In this document: one piece after another, positions 36,221 through 48,700 of the stretch
Layout of the letters: the number at the start of each line of letters is the position of its first letter
Numbering within the stretch: position 1 is the first letter of the stretch
Assembly: GCF_040807025.1 (NCBI RefSeq)
Contig: NC_090944.1
Span: 125,417,738 to 125,481,737, forward strand
Source: Struthio camelus
Taxonomy: Eukaryota; Chordata; Aves; Struthioniformes; Struthionidae
DNA length: 64,000 bases
Reading direction: 5' to 3'
Notes under the pieces: model-generated
What the model was told of the DNA's origin: nothing
The model's input: the letters and a program-made list of their open reading frames with translations, nothing else
Databases searched by the model: none
Made by a program: the position numbers and the translations under genes

Positions 36221-36330
36221 CTGGCTCAGGCCCGGCCCGGCCCGGCGCGGAGCAGCCCGGCGCGGAGCCGACAGTGCTCCCATTGGCTCCGGCGCGTTCT
36301 ATCCCCGCAACGCAACCGCGGGGCGGGGGG
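36221..36330 (-). other. PSEN2: Predicted PSEN2 non-coding first exon
   Basis: On the minus strand, GCCTGAGCCAG|GTGAGGCGAG forms a strong donor with the exon ending at 36221. The transcription start is not determined; the upper limit given is a guess. Assignment rests on position upstream of PSEN2, CpG content and the donor. Confidence 0.5.
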
Positions 36331-39300
36331 ACGTCCGCGCTCGCCGATTCGCCTCAGCCGGCTGTCGCTCCTCCCGTGCGCCTCCGCCCGCTCTGCGATA
36401 TTCTCCAATAGGAGAGGAGGGTGGGACGAAGGCCGGCCAATAGGAGGGCTGCGAGCGGGCTTCAGGCTGTTTTCTCCCCGCTCTCCTCCGCCGCGGTGAG
36501 GAGCTGCCGTGACGGCCCTGCCCGGCCGTCGCCCGGGACCCCTCCAGCCGCTCTGTGGGCGCTTGGGCACGGCGGGGGGGTGCCGGGAGTAACGGGCGGT
36601 GAGGCGAGGGTAAAACAACCGCCTGAGAGGACGTGGCTGCGGCCCGTGTGTCGCTGGCGGCGTGAAGGCCGCGGGCGGCCGGGGTGCAGGCCTCGAGCCG
36701 GGCCGAGGGGCCGGCGGGGAGCGGCGAGGAGCGAAGGGAGGAAGCGGCCGGAGGGCGGCTCTTCCCGGGCAGAGGCGGAAAAATGAAAGTCACAAACGCC
36801 TTGACGTTATTCGCTGGGGGGTGTGAGAAGTTCGTATTTTCAGAACGTAGGTTTTGCTGTTAACGGTTTGAGAAAACACAAACAAAACAAAACCGGATCC
36901 AGGCAGGTAGTCCTGCGGACAGGCGACGCTTTGCCGATCAGCCTGCAGCCGGTTCCTGCGCCCCTCTTGCTCTCCAGAGCTTTGTCAAGCGGCCGCGCAG
37001 TGAAATTAAGGCTTCGTAGCCGTTGCTCGTCGTTTGTGGGGGCAGAGACACAAAGCAGAGCCATGGTAACTCCCCTCTGCTCCTGCTGTTGCCGAAGAAG
37101 AGCATCGAGCGCAGACACGATGAAGTGTTCCCAGCAGAGCTTCGCCTTCCCCTTCGCTTCGTGCTGTCCCTGATCCTTTTACACACAAAAGGTAGGATAG
37201 CAACGAAGGAGGCAGGAGCGGTACGATAAGAAAAGTGAAGTACCCCATTATTCATCAACGGGGTAGTAGGGATTTCCTGCAGGTTCTGGCTCTCATTTAA
37301 CGCTCGCGTTCTTTTCCCTGACTTGCCCTCGTAGTAAAGGTGACAAGAGTACACCTTCCTGATACCCGTAATCCTCATTCAGAGCTGCTTTGCACACAGA
37401 AATCAGTAACAGACAAAATTCCTCAGAGCCCCAGAGAACCGTCTGTCAAAGTGTTGTCAGCTGCCCTTTGCTGACACAGTCACTCTAGGAAAACCGCCTG
37501 ATAAACTCTGAGCTTGGCTGTATTCGTTGTCAGCAGAGCGTCACAGCTCTTTGAAACAGGTTTCTCGCAAAGGCTGCATCTGTCCTTCTCCTTGTGCTGA
37601 GTTGTCGAGTTCCTTTCCACTGGACACTTGATCCAGCTGGATTTTTTAAATGGGAATTTCTCTGATGAATTCTTCACACATGGTATGCTCAGTTGCTTGT
37701 CAAGTTTGTTTAATATTGGGACACGGAATAGTTTTGGTTGTACTCCGTTTTTCCACAACCAACAGGAATTTTAGAGCCTTTTAGTTTTATGTGGACCTTA
37801 CGTATCTGGCATAAATTTGGGATAATAGCAAAAATATTTATTCATTCTAAAACATTTTGCACCTTCAAAGCCAAACATTGGCAGGCTGGACTGTACTGCT
37901 CTGCCTCGCTGACAGCTATCTTTCCGAGAATGCGTATTCTGCCTGCCTCCTTTGTAGTTTTCAGAGGTTAAAATCTGGCTTAGCTCAGTGTTCCTCTTCT
38001 GTACAAGTGGGTAATATGAACACAAAGATGTGTGTCAGCCCCTCCTTCCTTGAGAGTTAATGCCGTACAGCTTTCAGTCAGAATGCCCCTTGATATTTTT
38101 TTTTCTAGCTGTATCACATGAGAAGCATCTGACCCGAGAGCAAATTAAAAGACTCTTATCAGTCCCCCACGTGGTATTCATATGGGCATCAGAAATTTTT
38201 TTTTTCCTCTTCTTTAAACAGTTCTATGAAGTCCTTTCCTTGAAGGATCTCTCACAGATAACGTAAAGTTCCTAAACAAAATTATCTGACAAACTACATC
38301 TCAGGTTCTTGACTCAGGAGGTCACAGTCTCTCCCCAGAAGCAATTGTCACTAGCCTGATTGTTGTTCTGAGGTACGTAGGGACATTCTGTGGGATTGCC
38401 CTCATATGCTTCATTTTAGTACTTAGTAGTTTACAGTAGGAGATCTCAGGGAGTTTTTGGTCATAAACTATTACAATCCTCCAAATAGATCCAAGGAATT
38501 GTGGCTGTTTAATTTCAGGAGGTATAAATAATACCCGGAAATAGGACTACTGACACAAATTCAAACACTGAGCTGCTCCCTTGGCTTTCAAATGGAAACA
38601 GACGCGGCACCATCTATCAAAATAGCATTAAAAGCCTCTTATGCTTACAGAGAAGGTATGAGTATGGTCAGGTCCAAAGTATCTGAAGTTTTACGCTAGA
38701 GTGTAGACAGTACTTCCTAAGAGTTTTGCTAGGTTTATTTCACTCTGTAGATCTGCAGTCCCTCAAGGAAAGGTCATTACTGAATAGCAAAGTAAGCACC
38801 CTTCTCATAACTGAAGGAGATCTGCTCAGTCAGAAGATTGTTTTGGCATGCAGACAGCGTTCAAGACTTAGTGCTAGCCATGGACAGGTATCCCGTGTTG
38901 GTGTCACACTTCTGTGTTGATTTTTAAAGAGTGATCCCACATGTTAGCCGTACCATGAAGCCTCAGATCCAACTGAACAGTTTAGGCTTAAGCTCCAGTA
39001 CTGAAGAGCATGGTGTATCCTTCTTCCTAAAACAGATAGAGACAAAATATGGATTCAGACTCCCCCAGACTGTAGACTATTTATCTGATTGCTGGAAGGA
39101 CACCTCCACTGTGAGGGGATATTAACAAGTAGGCAGCTGGCCACTGTGCTGTGAATGTTCATGCCGTACACGTCTCCTATGGTGTTATATAGACCTTAGA
39201 TCATCTCATGCTCCGTTGATTCCAGTGTCTTGGTAGTGCATGATAGAAGCTGCTTTTTAAGGTGTGTAGAAATGAGATAAATGTGAGGCCTGAATCAAAC

Positions 39301-41254
39301 AGACAAGGCCAAGGTGTTGGGAGGGAAATGGCAAGTAAATCTGATTAAGTCTGCACTCAGAAAGTAATCACAGCGATGCATCCAGATCAGTGCAGTGCCA
39401 GCAAAATCTTGCCTTGCTGATGAGTCTTACAGACTGTGCAGGACCATCAAGGTCAGCCAGTACCGTCTAGCAGGAGCAGGACTGCTGCACTGGGAGCTGC
39501 TGCTGTGCCTGCCTGGGCGCAGCAGCAGAGAGCGTATCCAGCTGCCGCAGCGTCCTCTGGACCACTGTTGCATTCAAACAGCTTCTCCTCTCTCCTTGTT
39601 GTGTACGTGTTTTGTACATACTCTAAAACATCCAGTGCACAGCAGTAGCTCTACGGTAGCCAAGCTACAGGATATTTTTTTGAGGCCCTAGCATTCTTTA
39701 TCCTGTTACCTACGCCTGGTTTTGCGTAACAGTTGGAGTACTTTGCGCATCACAAGGATTACCATGTTAGGTAGGAATAATCCAAGACCTGGGCCTGTCT
39801 TCACCTTGCTTTCCCGTGCTGAACTGATCTAGACTGGAAGAACCTCTTGCTTTGTGCGTTGGCCTGCTGGTTAAGATAATGTGGCATCAGTTACAAAACT
39901 AAGGATAGTAACTTTTATTAGTTGGCTTTAATACTCCACCTCTACCTTTACCATTACAAAAAAGTTTCTCTCATCCACGGCATGCAAAATGCAGCCTTAC
40001 GGCTACCCTGCTCTTTCCAGAGTTGTACTCATTTCATTCAGGACAACGCAGGGAACATGCATCCGTACCGAGTCTAAAAACAGTCCTGGCCCAGAAAGAG
40101 AGGTTTTATTTTTTCCGAGTAAAGCCAATAGTAAGCTTTTCTGAAGATATTAATCCCTGAATCAGAAATGATTTTAGTTACACGGAACTGAATATTGACA
40201 AAAATCAAATATTTCTTGAGGAGATAACTGCACCAGCCCAAAAAGCAGCATTATGCCTTTAAAGCTGTTGGTTTCTGTTTGGCTTTCCAGATCGTGGGAC
40301 AAATCCTTTAGACAACCACAGGCTCAGAGAAGTAAGCAGACCTGATCACATGGGTAAGAAAACTATGAATTCAGACTACTCCCCTCTGACTGAAGTCGAT
40401 GGTGACTCCATAATGATTTTAACCGAAGTGAGATCAATCTTGCAACAAAGGAAATTACATGTGTAACAAGCATCTTTTAAAAATGCACATGGCAGACAAA
40501 ACAAGAAGTTCCCCATAACACTACAGATGGATCTATGTCATTTGCTTGGGCCCTCTACGGAGAGACGTAGTGGGGAGGACGTGGCCAAGGAACATAAATT
40601 TTACATTAGCATTCAAACAAATGTTTTTCCATTGTTGTTCGAGATTTGCTGCTCCATATCCTATAAAAGAGAGTCTTACTATATACACTAGGGGGCACAG
40701 GCCTTCTGTGCATGGATGTCTCCTTTGTAGCTGGATTAGCTGTTTGACATGCACACGTATCCACCCTGAACTCTGTTACACTCCGTGATCATCCTTTGAG
40801 GCAATTTTATTGTAATCAGACTCCTGTGAAATACATTAGTTGCTCCTATAGTCCTCTGTGGAGAATTTATCTGTGAAATGTCTCTCGTTGCAAAATTCCT
40901 GACCCTGCTGGAGCAATTGTTTTGAAACCGTGTTGTTTGCCAGGTTCCGCCACACGATTCAGACGCTCAGATTCAGCCCCGCTTATCTCTGCTAGCATGG
41001 CTCTGTCACGACCATTGTTCCCATTGGGGGAGCTGCACCTTTAGCAGCGAGGGTAGGAAATCTGAGTGAACACAGGCAAAAATGTATTTTTCACTTTCTG
41101 ATGGGGCGAGAGGAAAAGTGTGCTATTTTGGTTTTTGTTAAAAAAAAACAAGGCTTTATTGCCTGCTGTTTCTGAACTTCACTTACTTCCTCGTGTTAAG
41201 GCAGCTGCTTTCCAATGGATTCATTGTCATACGCCTGCAAGCTTCTCGACACAG

Positions 41255-41600
41255 AGGCACTTAGAATAGTTTATTTAATTAACTTTTAAAGTAAATTAAT
41301 TAAACTCGGTTTAAACCCCTTCCCCTTCAGCAGCACTGGCCATTCCTAAAATAGCCTTCATTGGCATTTAGTTTATTGAGCTTCCCATTAGCACCATTGA
41401 ATCAAGCGTTTAATTAGGTTATGAACCAACTTAGTTAAACTGGTTCAAGCCAGTTTGACTTTCAGTTATATGGTAGCTAAAGAGTTTATTTCGTTTTAAG
41501 ATAAACCAAATAAGAGAGTTCACACAGGGATTTTCTACTATCAAACAAAGCAGTTTTAAATCAAATCTACAGTTAAACCACTGCGGCTTTTCAAAACCCT
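41255..41600. repeat. AT-rich inverted-repeat block, possible old DNA transposon
   Basis: It contains an imperfect 37-base inverted repeat at 41269-41305 (16 of 18 arm bases pair). It also has a perfect hairpin AAACTGG-TTCAAG-CCAGTTT at 41437-41456 and repeated TTAAAC words (near 41301, 41311, 41435 and 41572). The style suggests a decayed non-autonomous DNA element or a conserved homeodomain-site cluster. The family is not recognised. Confidence 0.35.
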
Positions 41601-43017
41601 AGGGCTTCTTTTTTCCTCTGGTACAATGAAACTGTAAGTAAGTAAGTTGCAAAAAAAAAAAAAAAAGAGATTTCTTTTTTAAATCAAGAAGGTTCAAGCA
41701 TGGGTCTCAAATTAAGGCAATAACAGTAACTAGTACCCTGCATTCTCCATCTTCTTTATAACTTCCCTCCTCTCTCCCCAATGTGAAAAACATCAATTGC
41801 TTCAAAAAGAACTTCAGAAGTTAATTATTTGTAAGTTCTGCAAGGTCTTCTACTTTGCTAATGAATCATACTCCTCATCCGTAGTTTTTCGTAAGCGCGG
41901 TTAAGGTGGCCTTTTTCCATTCCACTGCCCTATTTCACCCAAATCACCTTGCTGTTCACATGATGTCCCAGTGATACCAGCATACATCTCACTGCTGTTT
42001 TCACATGTAATAGTGATTTGTACTTCCAGAGCAGCAAAACTTTGCAGGCGTTATGGCTGACGTTCCCCTTGGGCAAAAGGTCAGCACGAGACACAGTCAT
42101 ACTGCAACTCTCTCAGACAGGCCAGAGTTGACTGTAGATGGTGCATAAGCTGTCTGAATTTCAGCCTGACTGTATTTGTCTCCCAAAGCCCCGACAGAAC
42201 CTGGAGAACGTCTCAGCCAGGGTTGGAGTGAAGCACAGCTGCTATCTCACAGCTCATGTAACAATGTACGCTAATCAAGGAGAGAGAAATGAAGAGAAAA
42301 GCACGTAGACCTGACATTATCCTGGTGAAGTTAATCTGGCAGAATGTCATGAAGGAAGAGAGAATGAGAGAGGAGAGGACATCGTAAATAAATAAACATG
42401 GCAGTCTCTCATTTGAATACAAGGTGCAGGGACTCCACAAATGTCCGTGGTATCTGTGGATGTGTATTTGCTCTTTCTTAATGCCCATATGAGGAAACTG
42501 GGTTTTTGCACAAATAGAAATGGTAAGATCCTAAGATAAGGAGGGAAAAATGGCAGAAAACACGATGCCACAGTGATAGAGTAGATGTGAGCACCTGAGC
42601 AAGGCGAGACATTGCATCAGAATTTGGATTCATGCTCACTGATGCCGTCTGAATTCACTGACATTGGTCTTTTGCACATCAGCCCTGCGCAAATATAGGC
42701 CTCAGGCAGGCAGCCTGCTTGATTCAGTCAGGAACTTTCCTGTGCCTGGAATTCTTGGTGAAAGAATAACGCCGCTGTGGACACATCGCTCGACAGTCGC
42801 CATGCAATTCAATTCCAGCATCTGTGCTGTTCATGGAAGGCAGCATTAAAATCGGCAAGACAGAGAGTGGGTGTCATGCTGTCAGAAGAGCTGCAATAGC
42901 CATGTCCAAAATGAAAATTTACAGCTCTGCATGACAGAGGAAGATGTAGTGTGCTCATCTTCCCTATCATGTTAGATGAGTTTACTCATACGAACATCAG
43001 GAAAAAGCAAGTGCAAC

Positions 43018-43046
43018 TCCACAAATACTTCTGAGGTATTTGTGGA
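43018..43046. repeat. Perfect 11-bp inverted repeat
   Basis: TCCACAAATAC, a seven-base loop, then GTATTTGTGGA. A related but diverged word pair, ACTCCACAAATG and TCTGTGGATG, lies about 590 bases upstream at about 42431. Confidence 0.85.
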
Positions 43047-43412
43047 TGACTTACAGGTTCAAATGTGAACGTAGAAGCTGTGATAAACAATGTCAAAATC
43101 AGAGATGTTATTTAAAAAGAAGAAAGATACTTTACTGTAATTTAGAAAAGGAAACCGTAATGCTGGTGACTTTCTGTATGAGCAAGAATAGCAGGTAAGG
43201 GACCAACATTTTCCCATGCACTCATTTCAGATGCTGAATTTGAGACACTTTGGGCCTCATTTTTGTACATGCTGAGCAGACAGTACTCCACACTTCATGA
43301 AAATCATGAAGTTCATGAAAGACATGGGTCAGTCCAAACCAGTTTCCTTTTGGGTACACAGAAATAGAAGCACCAAAAATCACTGGGCAGTTTGGAAAAT
43401 GTTGATCTTTAC

Positions 43413-43500
43413 CTCTCCTGGTCTTAGTTTTCCCATCTGCATGATGGGCCGGATGATACTTACCCTAAGTGAGAAGTGCTTTGATATCTAAGGCTGGGGT
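43413..43500. mobile_element. MIR-like SINE remnant
   Basis: CTTAGTTTTCCCATCTGCAT, then GATGATACTTACC and GAAGTGCTTTGATATCTAAG. This matches the 'cagtttccccatctgtaaaatggg ... aagcgctttgagatct' pattern of MIR-type SINEs in amniotes. By eye only. Confidence 0.5.
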
Positions 43501-45829
43501 AGTGACATGCTGTATCTCATTAATGAAGGCAAACAATGCCCACTGTACTGCACACAATGCCAAGAGGCAGATCGTCTCTCACCCGCCTCTTCTTTCCCCC
43601 CTAAACTGCATTTCTGTCTCCTGTGTCTTTCTGCAGAGCCATTCACATTCATGCTTATTCCAGTCACTATACAGGCGGTTCCATAGCCGCCTCAGATTCG
43701 TTTCATTCTTCAGCCCAGCGCAAATATCTTAAATGCCAGTTAAATTGTTTCACCTGTTAAAATAATTTCGTGGCTCGGAAGGCCAGCATGACGCTTTTTA
43801 TAAGCTCAAACTGTACTTTCCTTGTTCAGGTAAAATCTTTGTGACCTCGGGATCAAGTCTAGCCTGCAGATCCCAATCTGTAGTCCAAACAGCCAACACC
43901 GCAACAGATGCGTTTGGCAGCTGATGGCCAATGAGAAGTTTTCCTGGACCGTGAAAAGATGAACTTGTTTCTGCTCTAGAGGTTATATCTGAAAAAAAGA
44001 ACCTCTGTTTAATTCTAATCTCAATGCTGAGTTAATGCAAGGGTCTGATGGTGTCTGAATAGGTATCTTGTATACACTACGGGAGTAAGCAAGTTAGCTT
44101 TTCTGATGGTGAGGAGAGCCTTTAACTGCTAGAACCAGAGTAGTTTTGCTGCAGAAAGGAAGTGAGAGGTTTGAGTAGCAAAGAGAAGAGCTCGTGGCTT
44201 GAGTACTGATTTAGGATGCTGGTAATCCAGGCTGGCTTCCCAGTTCCTGCACAGACTTGCTAAATACAACATGGAGATAGGAACCGTTCTGAGGCCAGAC
44301 TTGCTCCTGAAACAGTAAGCACTTTGACAGAGAGACTTCTGCTTATTATATGTATGTGTTTCACTTATGTAATGAGATTCTGTTTCTTTGGTCATTTGAA
44401 TAAGTTTTCAGTTCAGTGGCTGAGCCAAATAAGTCAAAGCTGGATTGAAATCTATTTGAACTGGTCTACAGCAGAAATATCTGGGGTTTATTTGTGTTCA
44501 CAAGAAGGACTATAAAATGTTGCCCTGAGTTGCGGAAAATATTTTATTCATCTCAAAATGGAATCTTTCCTTCTTAACACACTTACAGTAAAAACAAAAA
44601 GTTAAATAGCGGGCTAACACTACGAGATTGCTGATGGTGGTAGCTACCCTCTTCTGCCAGGGCAAGCACGCACCTAGGCTATGTGAAACCCAGATCTCAG
44701 TGTCCTCTCCGTCTGAGAGGATGTGAACCCACTTCTCTCAGTTCTCGCAGAGGTGTCTTGTCAAAGCTGTTCTACCACCACCAGATTTACTCCGAGGGAG
44801 GAATCTTGCCTAATGCTGTGATCTATCTTGTCTTATAATTTGATCTTGCTACAAAGCCAGTGCATTTCCAACATGCTGAAATAGTTCCTTTTGATGTTAA
44901 CAACATTAATGTAATTTTTAGTTCAACCAAAACTACACTGAAAATTTAACTGAGGGGAAGTCATTCTAAGCATGTGCTGAAGAGGCCAGTTCTCAGCACC
45001 TCTCATTCTTCTCTGGGTTTTTTTGAGCTATCCAATAGACTCTTACAAATAGGATATAATTTTCTATTAAAATCTGCTGGAGGGGAGGAGAAAGCATACA
45101 AACGATAGCAGTGTGTTTAGGGCTTTTCTAGCAGGGCTTCTCCTTTCTTTGCCATAAAGAAATATGAAATATAGTATTTAAAGGGATACCCTGAACACTT
45201 GATCTAAATTTTAGCTTATAGCGTTGGGAGGTGTTTTGCTGTAAAATATTTCTGGCAAAATCTGATATGAGTGTAAGCTGACTCATGGAAGAAAAATCAA
45301 GTCATAAAGAATAGCTACTTGGACATTTACAGCAGTGAACCCTAACACACCCATTAGTGTTGGCAAATTGTAAAACTGATTCTAATGGCTGGCCAGCCCC
45401 CTTGAAAGGAGAAAGAAAAGCTAAAGAGGAAGAAAAAACAGCATAAAGGACAAGAATGGATAATCCACAAATCTTTAGCTCCACCTTCTTCCAAAGCATG
45501 ACTTTTTTGGAGGTCTGCAATCCAATTTGTGCCTGAAGTCTTCATAAAAACAACAGAGTTGTGAATAGGGATCATATTGCAAGATGGAGCTCTGCATAAA
45601 CACCTGCGTGCTTGCATTACCCATCTCATCTCAGAAAGCAGTGCACCTGCTTTCTTCATCTTCTGACCTTCTTCTGTGCTTCTGTGAAGCCATTGGAAGC
45701 ATGATGCTTCTTGCTGATCGGGCGTGTTGACTAAGTTCTGTCGCAGCATCTGTGTTTCCCTTGGTTTCCAAAGGTTTCCTGATAGTCTACAGGGTCATAT
45801 GCCAATAAACAGTTATGTGAGGTATTCTT

Positions 45830-45950
45830 CAAAAGGAGGGAGAGAGAAAGGAAGGAAATGTAAGGAAAGAAGGAAGGAGGAAGGGAGGGAGGAAGGACAG
45901 AAGGAAGGAAGGAAGAGAAAGGAAGGAAGGAAGGAAGGAAGGGAATAACT
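45830..45950. repeat. (GGAA)n polypurine tract
   Basis: About 110 bases of G/A with many GGAA/AAGG units and only a few interruptions, ending in five near-pure units. The frames across it (for example 45724-45948) are repeat artefacts. Confidence 0.9.
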
Positions 45951-47465
45951 GTTTTTTGATGGTGTCCTTCCCTGGGAATCTCAAGAGGACTGATCGATGC
46001 CAGTGCCACACATTCAGTGCTGACTATCTGCTGGGCTATAATGTGTCCTTTCCCGTGTGCCATAAAAGCACATTAATTCATGCTGGAGTCATTAAAGTAA
46101 AATGTGTGACTTAGAGCAGCTTAATAACTTTGCTAGCTGAAGTCCTGTAGCTATCCCCACATTTAATGTACCACGGGTAGCAGAACTACAAGTTTTTTCC
46201 TTGCAGCCCCCCCTCTCCCCTCCCCAGGGGGAAGGGCAGAATTGACTCACCAAGGCCTCTGAACCCTTCTTCTTGTCTGAGCAGCCCTTGCTGCTGCTGC
46301 AGCTCGGGGATTAGCCGCACACTGCTGTCCTGCTGGATCTTGCTGAGTGTGGCCCTAGAGCCTGGGGCCGTTGGCTTTCCTGGGCTGGAACAGATTGTTC
46401 ATCTCCCTCAGAGCAACCCCTCTGGGTGCCAAATATGACTGCTGCGGCAAGTCCTAAGAGGTGTCCTTTTGGGAGCCTCTGACAACTTCCAAACTAACTC
46501 AGAAACAAAGTTTTCAACACTGAGATCGCACTTCTGAAGCCCAAGCAAGCAGAATGGTGCTGCAAAACAAGAAAAGCCAGGGAGCTGCTGCCTGACTCTG
46601 CCTTTTCCCTCTGCAGGGCAGCGCGGTGCCCTCACTGAGTCGAGAGCGCACATTTTTGTTGCTCTTCTCACCTCTCTTCTTGTGAAACTTCCCCAGGGCT
46701 TTCTATCCTGTTGCGCCCTGGGCAGCCTTTCCAGCTCATGCCAGGCCTCTCCCCTCAGTCTCTGCCCCAGCTGGTTGGTGGCTCTTGAGCTTCTGCTTCA
46801 CAGCCTTGGCAAAGGATTTCCGTCAGCAGGGCTGAGGCTGCAGCCGTTGCCCTGGCTGTTGCATTTGTGGGGATGCTGTTCATCTAGCCATCGTTTGACC
46901 TTTCCTGTGTGGTGTCCTGAGTAGCCTCTCTCTGGCTTCTTTGGATTTAACTCTAGGTTCTCCAGCTGTGTGGGGAAATCAGTCTCACAAGCAATGTTCG
47001 TAAAAGAAAACAGAAATCTTTTCCCAGTTCCTCCCCATTTCTTCTCTAAAGTAATAAATGCTCTGTGGGTTCAGTGACACTGCTTCTGTAATGGAATAAC
47101 CATGTACCTAGGTGATTCTCTCAGATTTCAAAAGTCTCTCAGTGGCTGCGCCAAAGGAAAAACTGCACGTAAAATGCTAACCAAGTACGTTTTGCAAGTT
47201 AAATAAACCGGAGATATGCAAACCCCACTTTCTTTGATTTGGTTCCCATGCCTTTATTTGACATTAAAATTTTGAAACCAAACCAACAAAATCAATGATG
47301 TTCTACAAGCCATTTACATTAAACCCTCTCTACAGGATCTAGTGTTTTAGTAAAAGAAAGGTTTGATTTAGAGCCTGTACGAATCAGTGGTTCTCTCCCC
47401 TCCAGCCTTTGGATCAGGCCCTGGGAGTTTTATGAAACGCTGGCAGAAGCATTGGAACAATAAAC

Positions 47466-47525
47466 AGTAGCACAATAAGCATGAGCACAGTAAGCAGTAG
47501 AACAATAGGCATGAGAACAGTATGG
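47466..47525. repeat. 30-bp tandem duplication, diverged
   Basis: AGTAGCACAATAAGCATGAG and its following ten bases (47466-47495) repeat at 47496-47525 with about five substitutions. Confidence 0.85.
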
Positions 47526-48569
47526 GCAGAGCTAATTGATGGGAGTCTGGAAAGAGCAAGGAGGGTCTCCTAGAGCTGCCTGAGTATCGCTGAAGGCCTG
47601 GCCCAGGCAGATGCAAGGAGCAAATCAGCTGGACTTTGCTATTAAACTGCAAGGAGAGAACGCTATGGGAAAAAAAAGGGCTCTGTATGGTGGCTGAGAA
47701 GCCCTGGGTGGGCCAAGCCAGGAAGAGGCAGCTGATGACAGTCCTGCAATAACTACTACAATAACTAGTACAGTGACTGTATAAAAATAATGGCTATTAG
47801 CAAGAACACATACAATTTACCTGGTGTATTGGCTCTACCAAAGTTCATCATGTAAACATGACGATATAAAAGCGATACTGAGGGAGGAGGCTTTAGCTGG
47901 AGTCTGTGGTCCGTCAGGCCATGAGCTGCCGATCACGGGGGACTCGGGGAGGCTACTGAGCAGCAACATGAAGGGTGTTTTCAGTCCAAAGTGTGAAAAC
48001 AGGAGTTGTTGGTAAGAAACATAGCAGAAGAAAGGCTGAGGGATGGGAGAGGTCCCCAGGCCAACAGGCTTCAGAGTCATTTGTCCAGAGAAGAAATACT
48101 CCGTGAGCAGCCCCAGGGTGTTGTGTATTAATGAGGCCCTAGCCCTTAGCACAGCCCCTGCCCTGCCCTGCGTGGGAACAAATCTGGCAAGAGCACACGA
48201 TTAGCAAGCGGTACAGCCACGGTGGGGGCTAGGACCAAATGTCTCTGACAGCTCTGCTTCGATACCGGTACCTGGAAGGGGGGGCTCAGTCGGGGCACTG
48301 GGATGGGTAAATTCCTGTCCGTCAGTCCCCTGTCGCGTGCCAGTCTCTTCCCATTCAGTGTAGTTGCCCTAGGGCTGGGGATCCCCCCGGAAAATATTTT
48401 CATAATTGCTGTTGCCTTTCCTCACATTGACATGGGCTTTACTGGGGGAAGGATTTGGTTTATGACTGGGTATCTTCATATGGAGCAGAGGGTGTCAATG
48501 CCGTCCCAGCATCCAAGGGGGGGTTATGGCATAGGCCTGACAGGCAGCGTAGCCATTACTCCTCTCTCT

Positions 48570-48700
48570 GCTAATGACTCACGGCACAGCCTTGGGCATA
48601 ACACTGTAGCTCCTGTTACCCTCAGTTCTCTTACTTGTACAACAGGGAGTACCGGATCCACCACTGCGAAATGCTCTGAGATCTTTAAATGGTAGCTGCA
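48570..48700. mobile_element. MIR-like SINE remnant
   Basis: CACAGCCTTGGGCATAACAC, CCTCAGTTCTCTTACTTGTA and ATGCTCTGAGATCTTTAAAT follow the order of the MIR-type core (ccttgggcaagtcac, cctcagtttccccatctgtaa, gctttgagatctttgga). Diverged; by eye. Confidence 0.5.

Larger units (their letters stand above)
35085..36790. promoter_or_regulatory. PSEN2: CpG island, PSEN2 promoter (probably divergent)
   Basis: GC-rich with many CpG. Inverted CCAAT (ATTGG) at 36282-36286 faces leftward transcription. Two forward CCAATAGGAG words lie at 36405-36414 and 36437-36446, a 32-bp spacing. No TATA box is seen, as expected for presenilin promoters. Transcription toward lower coordinates would enter the donor at 36221/36220. 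The rightward half (36450-36790) may drive a divergent non-coding transcript, which is not shown by sequence. Confidence 0.75.
36791..45829. other. PSEN2-ITPKB intergenic, part 1; no gene seen
   Basis: Unique sequence without a recognisable exon. It includes an AT-rich inverted-repeat block at 41255-41600 and a perfect 11-bp-stem hairpin at 43018-43046. Ancient SINE-like scraps occur near 40390 and 43413-43500. Short frames (for example 36938-37378 and 39395-39691) resemble nothing known. Confidence 0.5.

Noticed and set aside
35074-36793. Frames of 120-344 codons in the PSEN2 CpG island
   Set aside because: Compositional. One runs through the TG/CA microsatellite and gives Tyr/His/Thr repeats, and none resembles a protein family.
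45724-46063. Frames of 60-110 codons over the GGAA tract
   Set aside because: Lys/Glu/Gly and Pro/Ser/Phe repeat translations generated by the microsatellite.
46230-46925. Moderately GC-rich block with frames on both strands
   Set aside because: Considered as a gene or an old mobile element, but no terminal repeats, domain or splice structure was seen.
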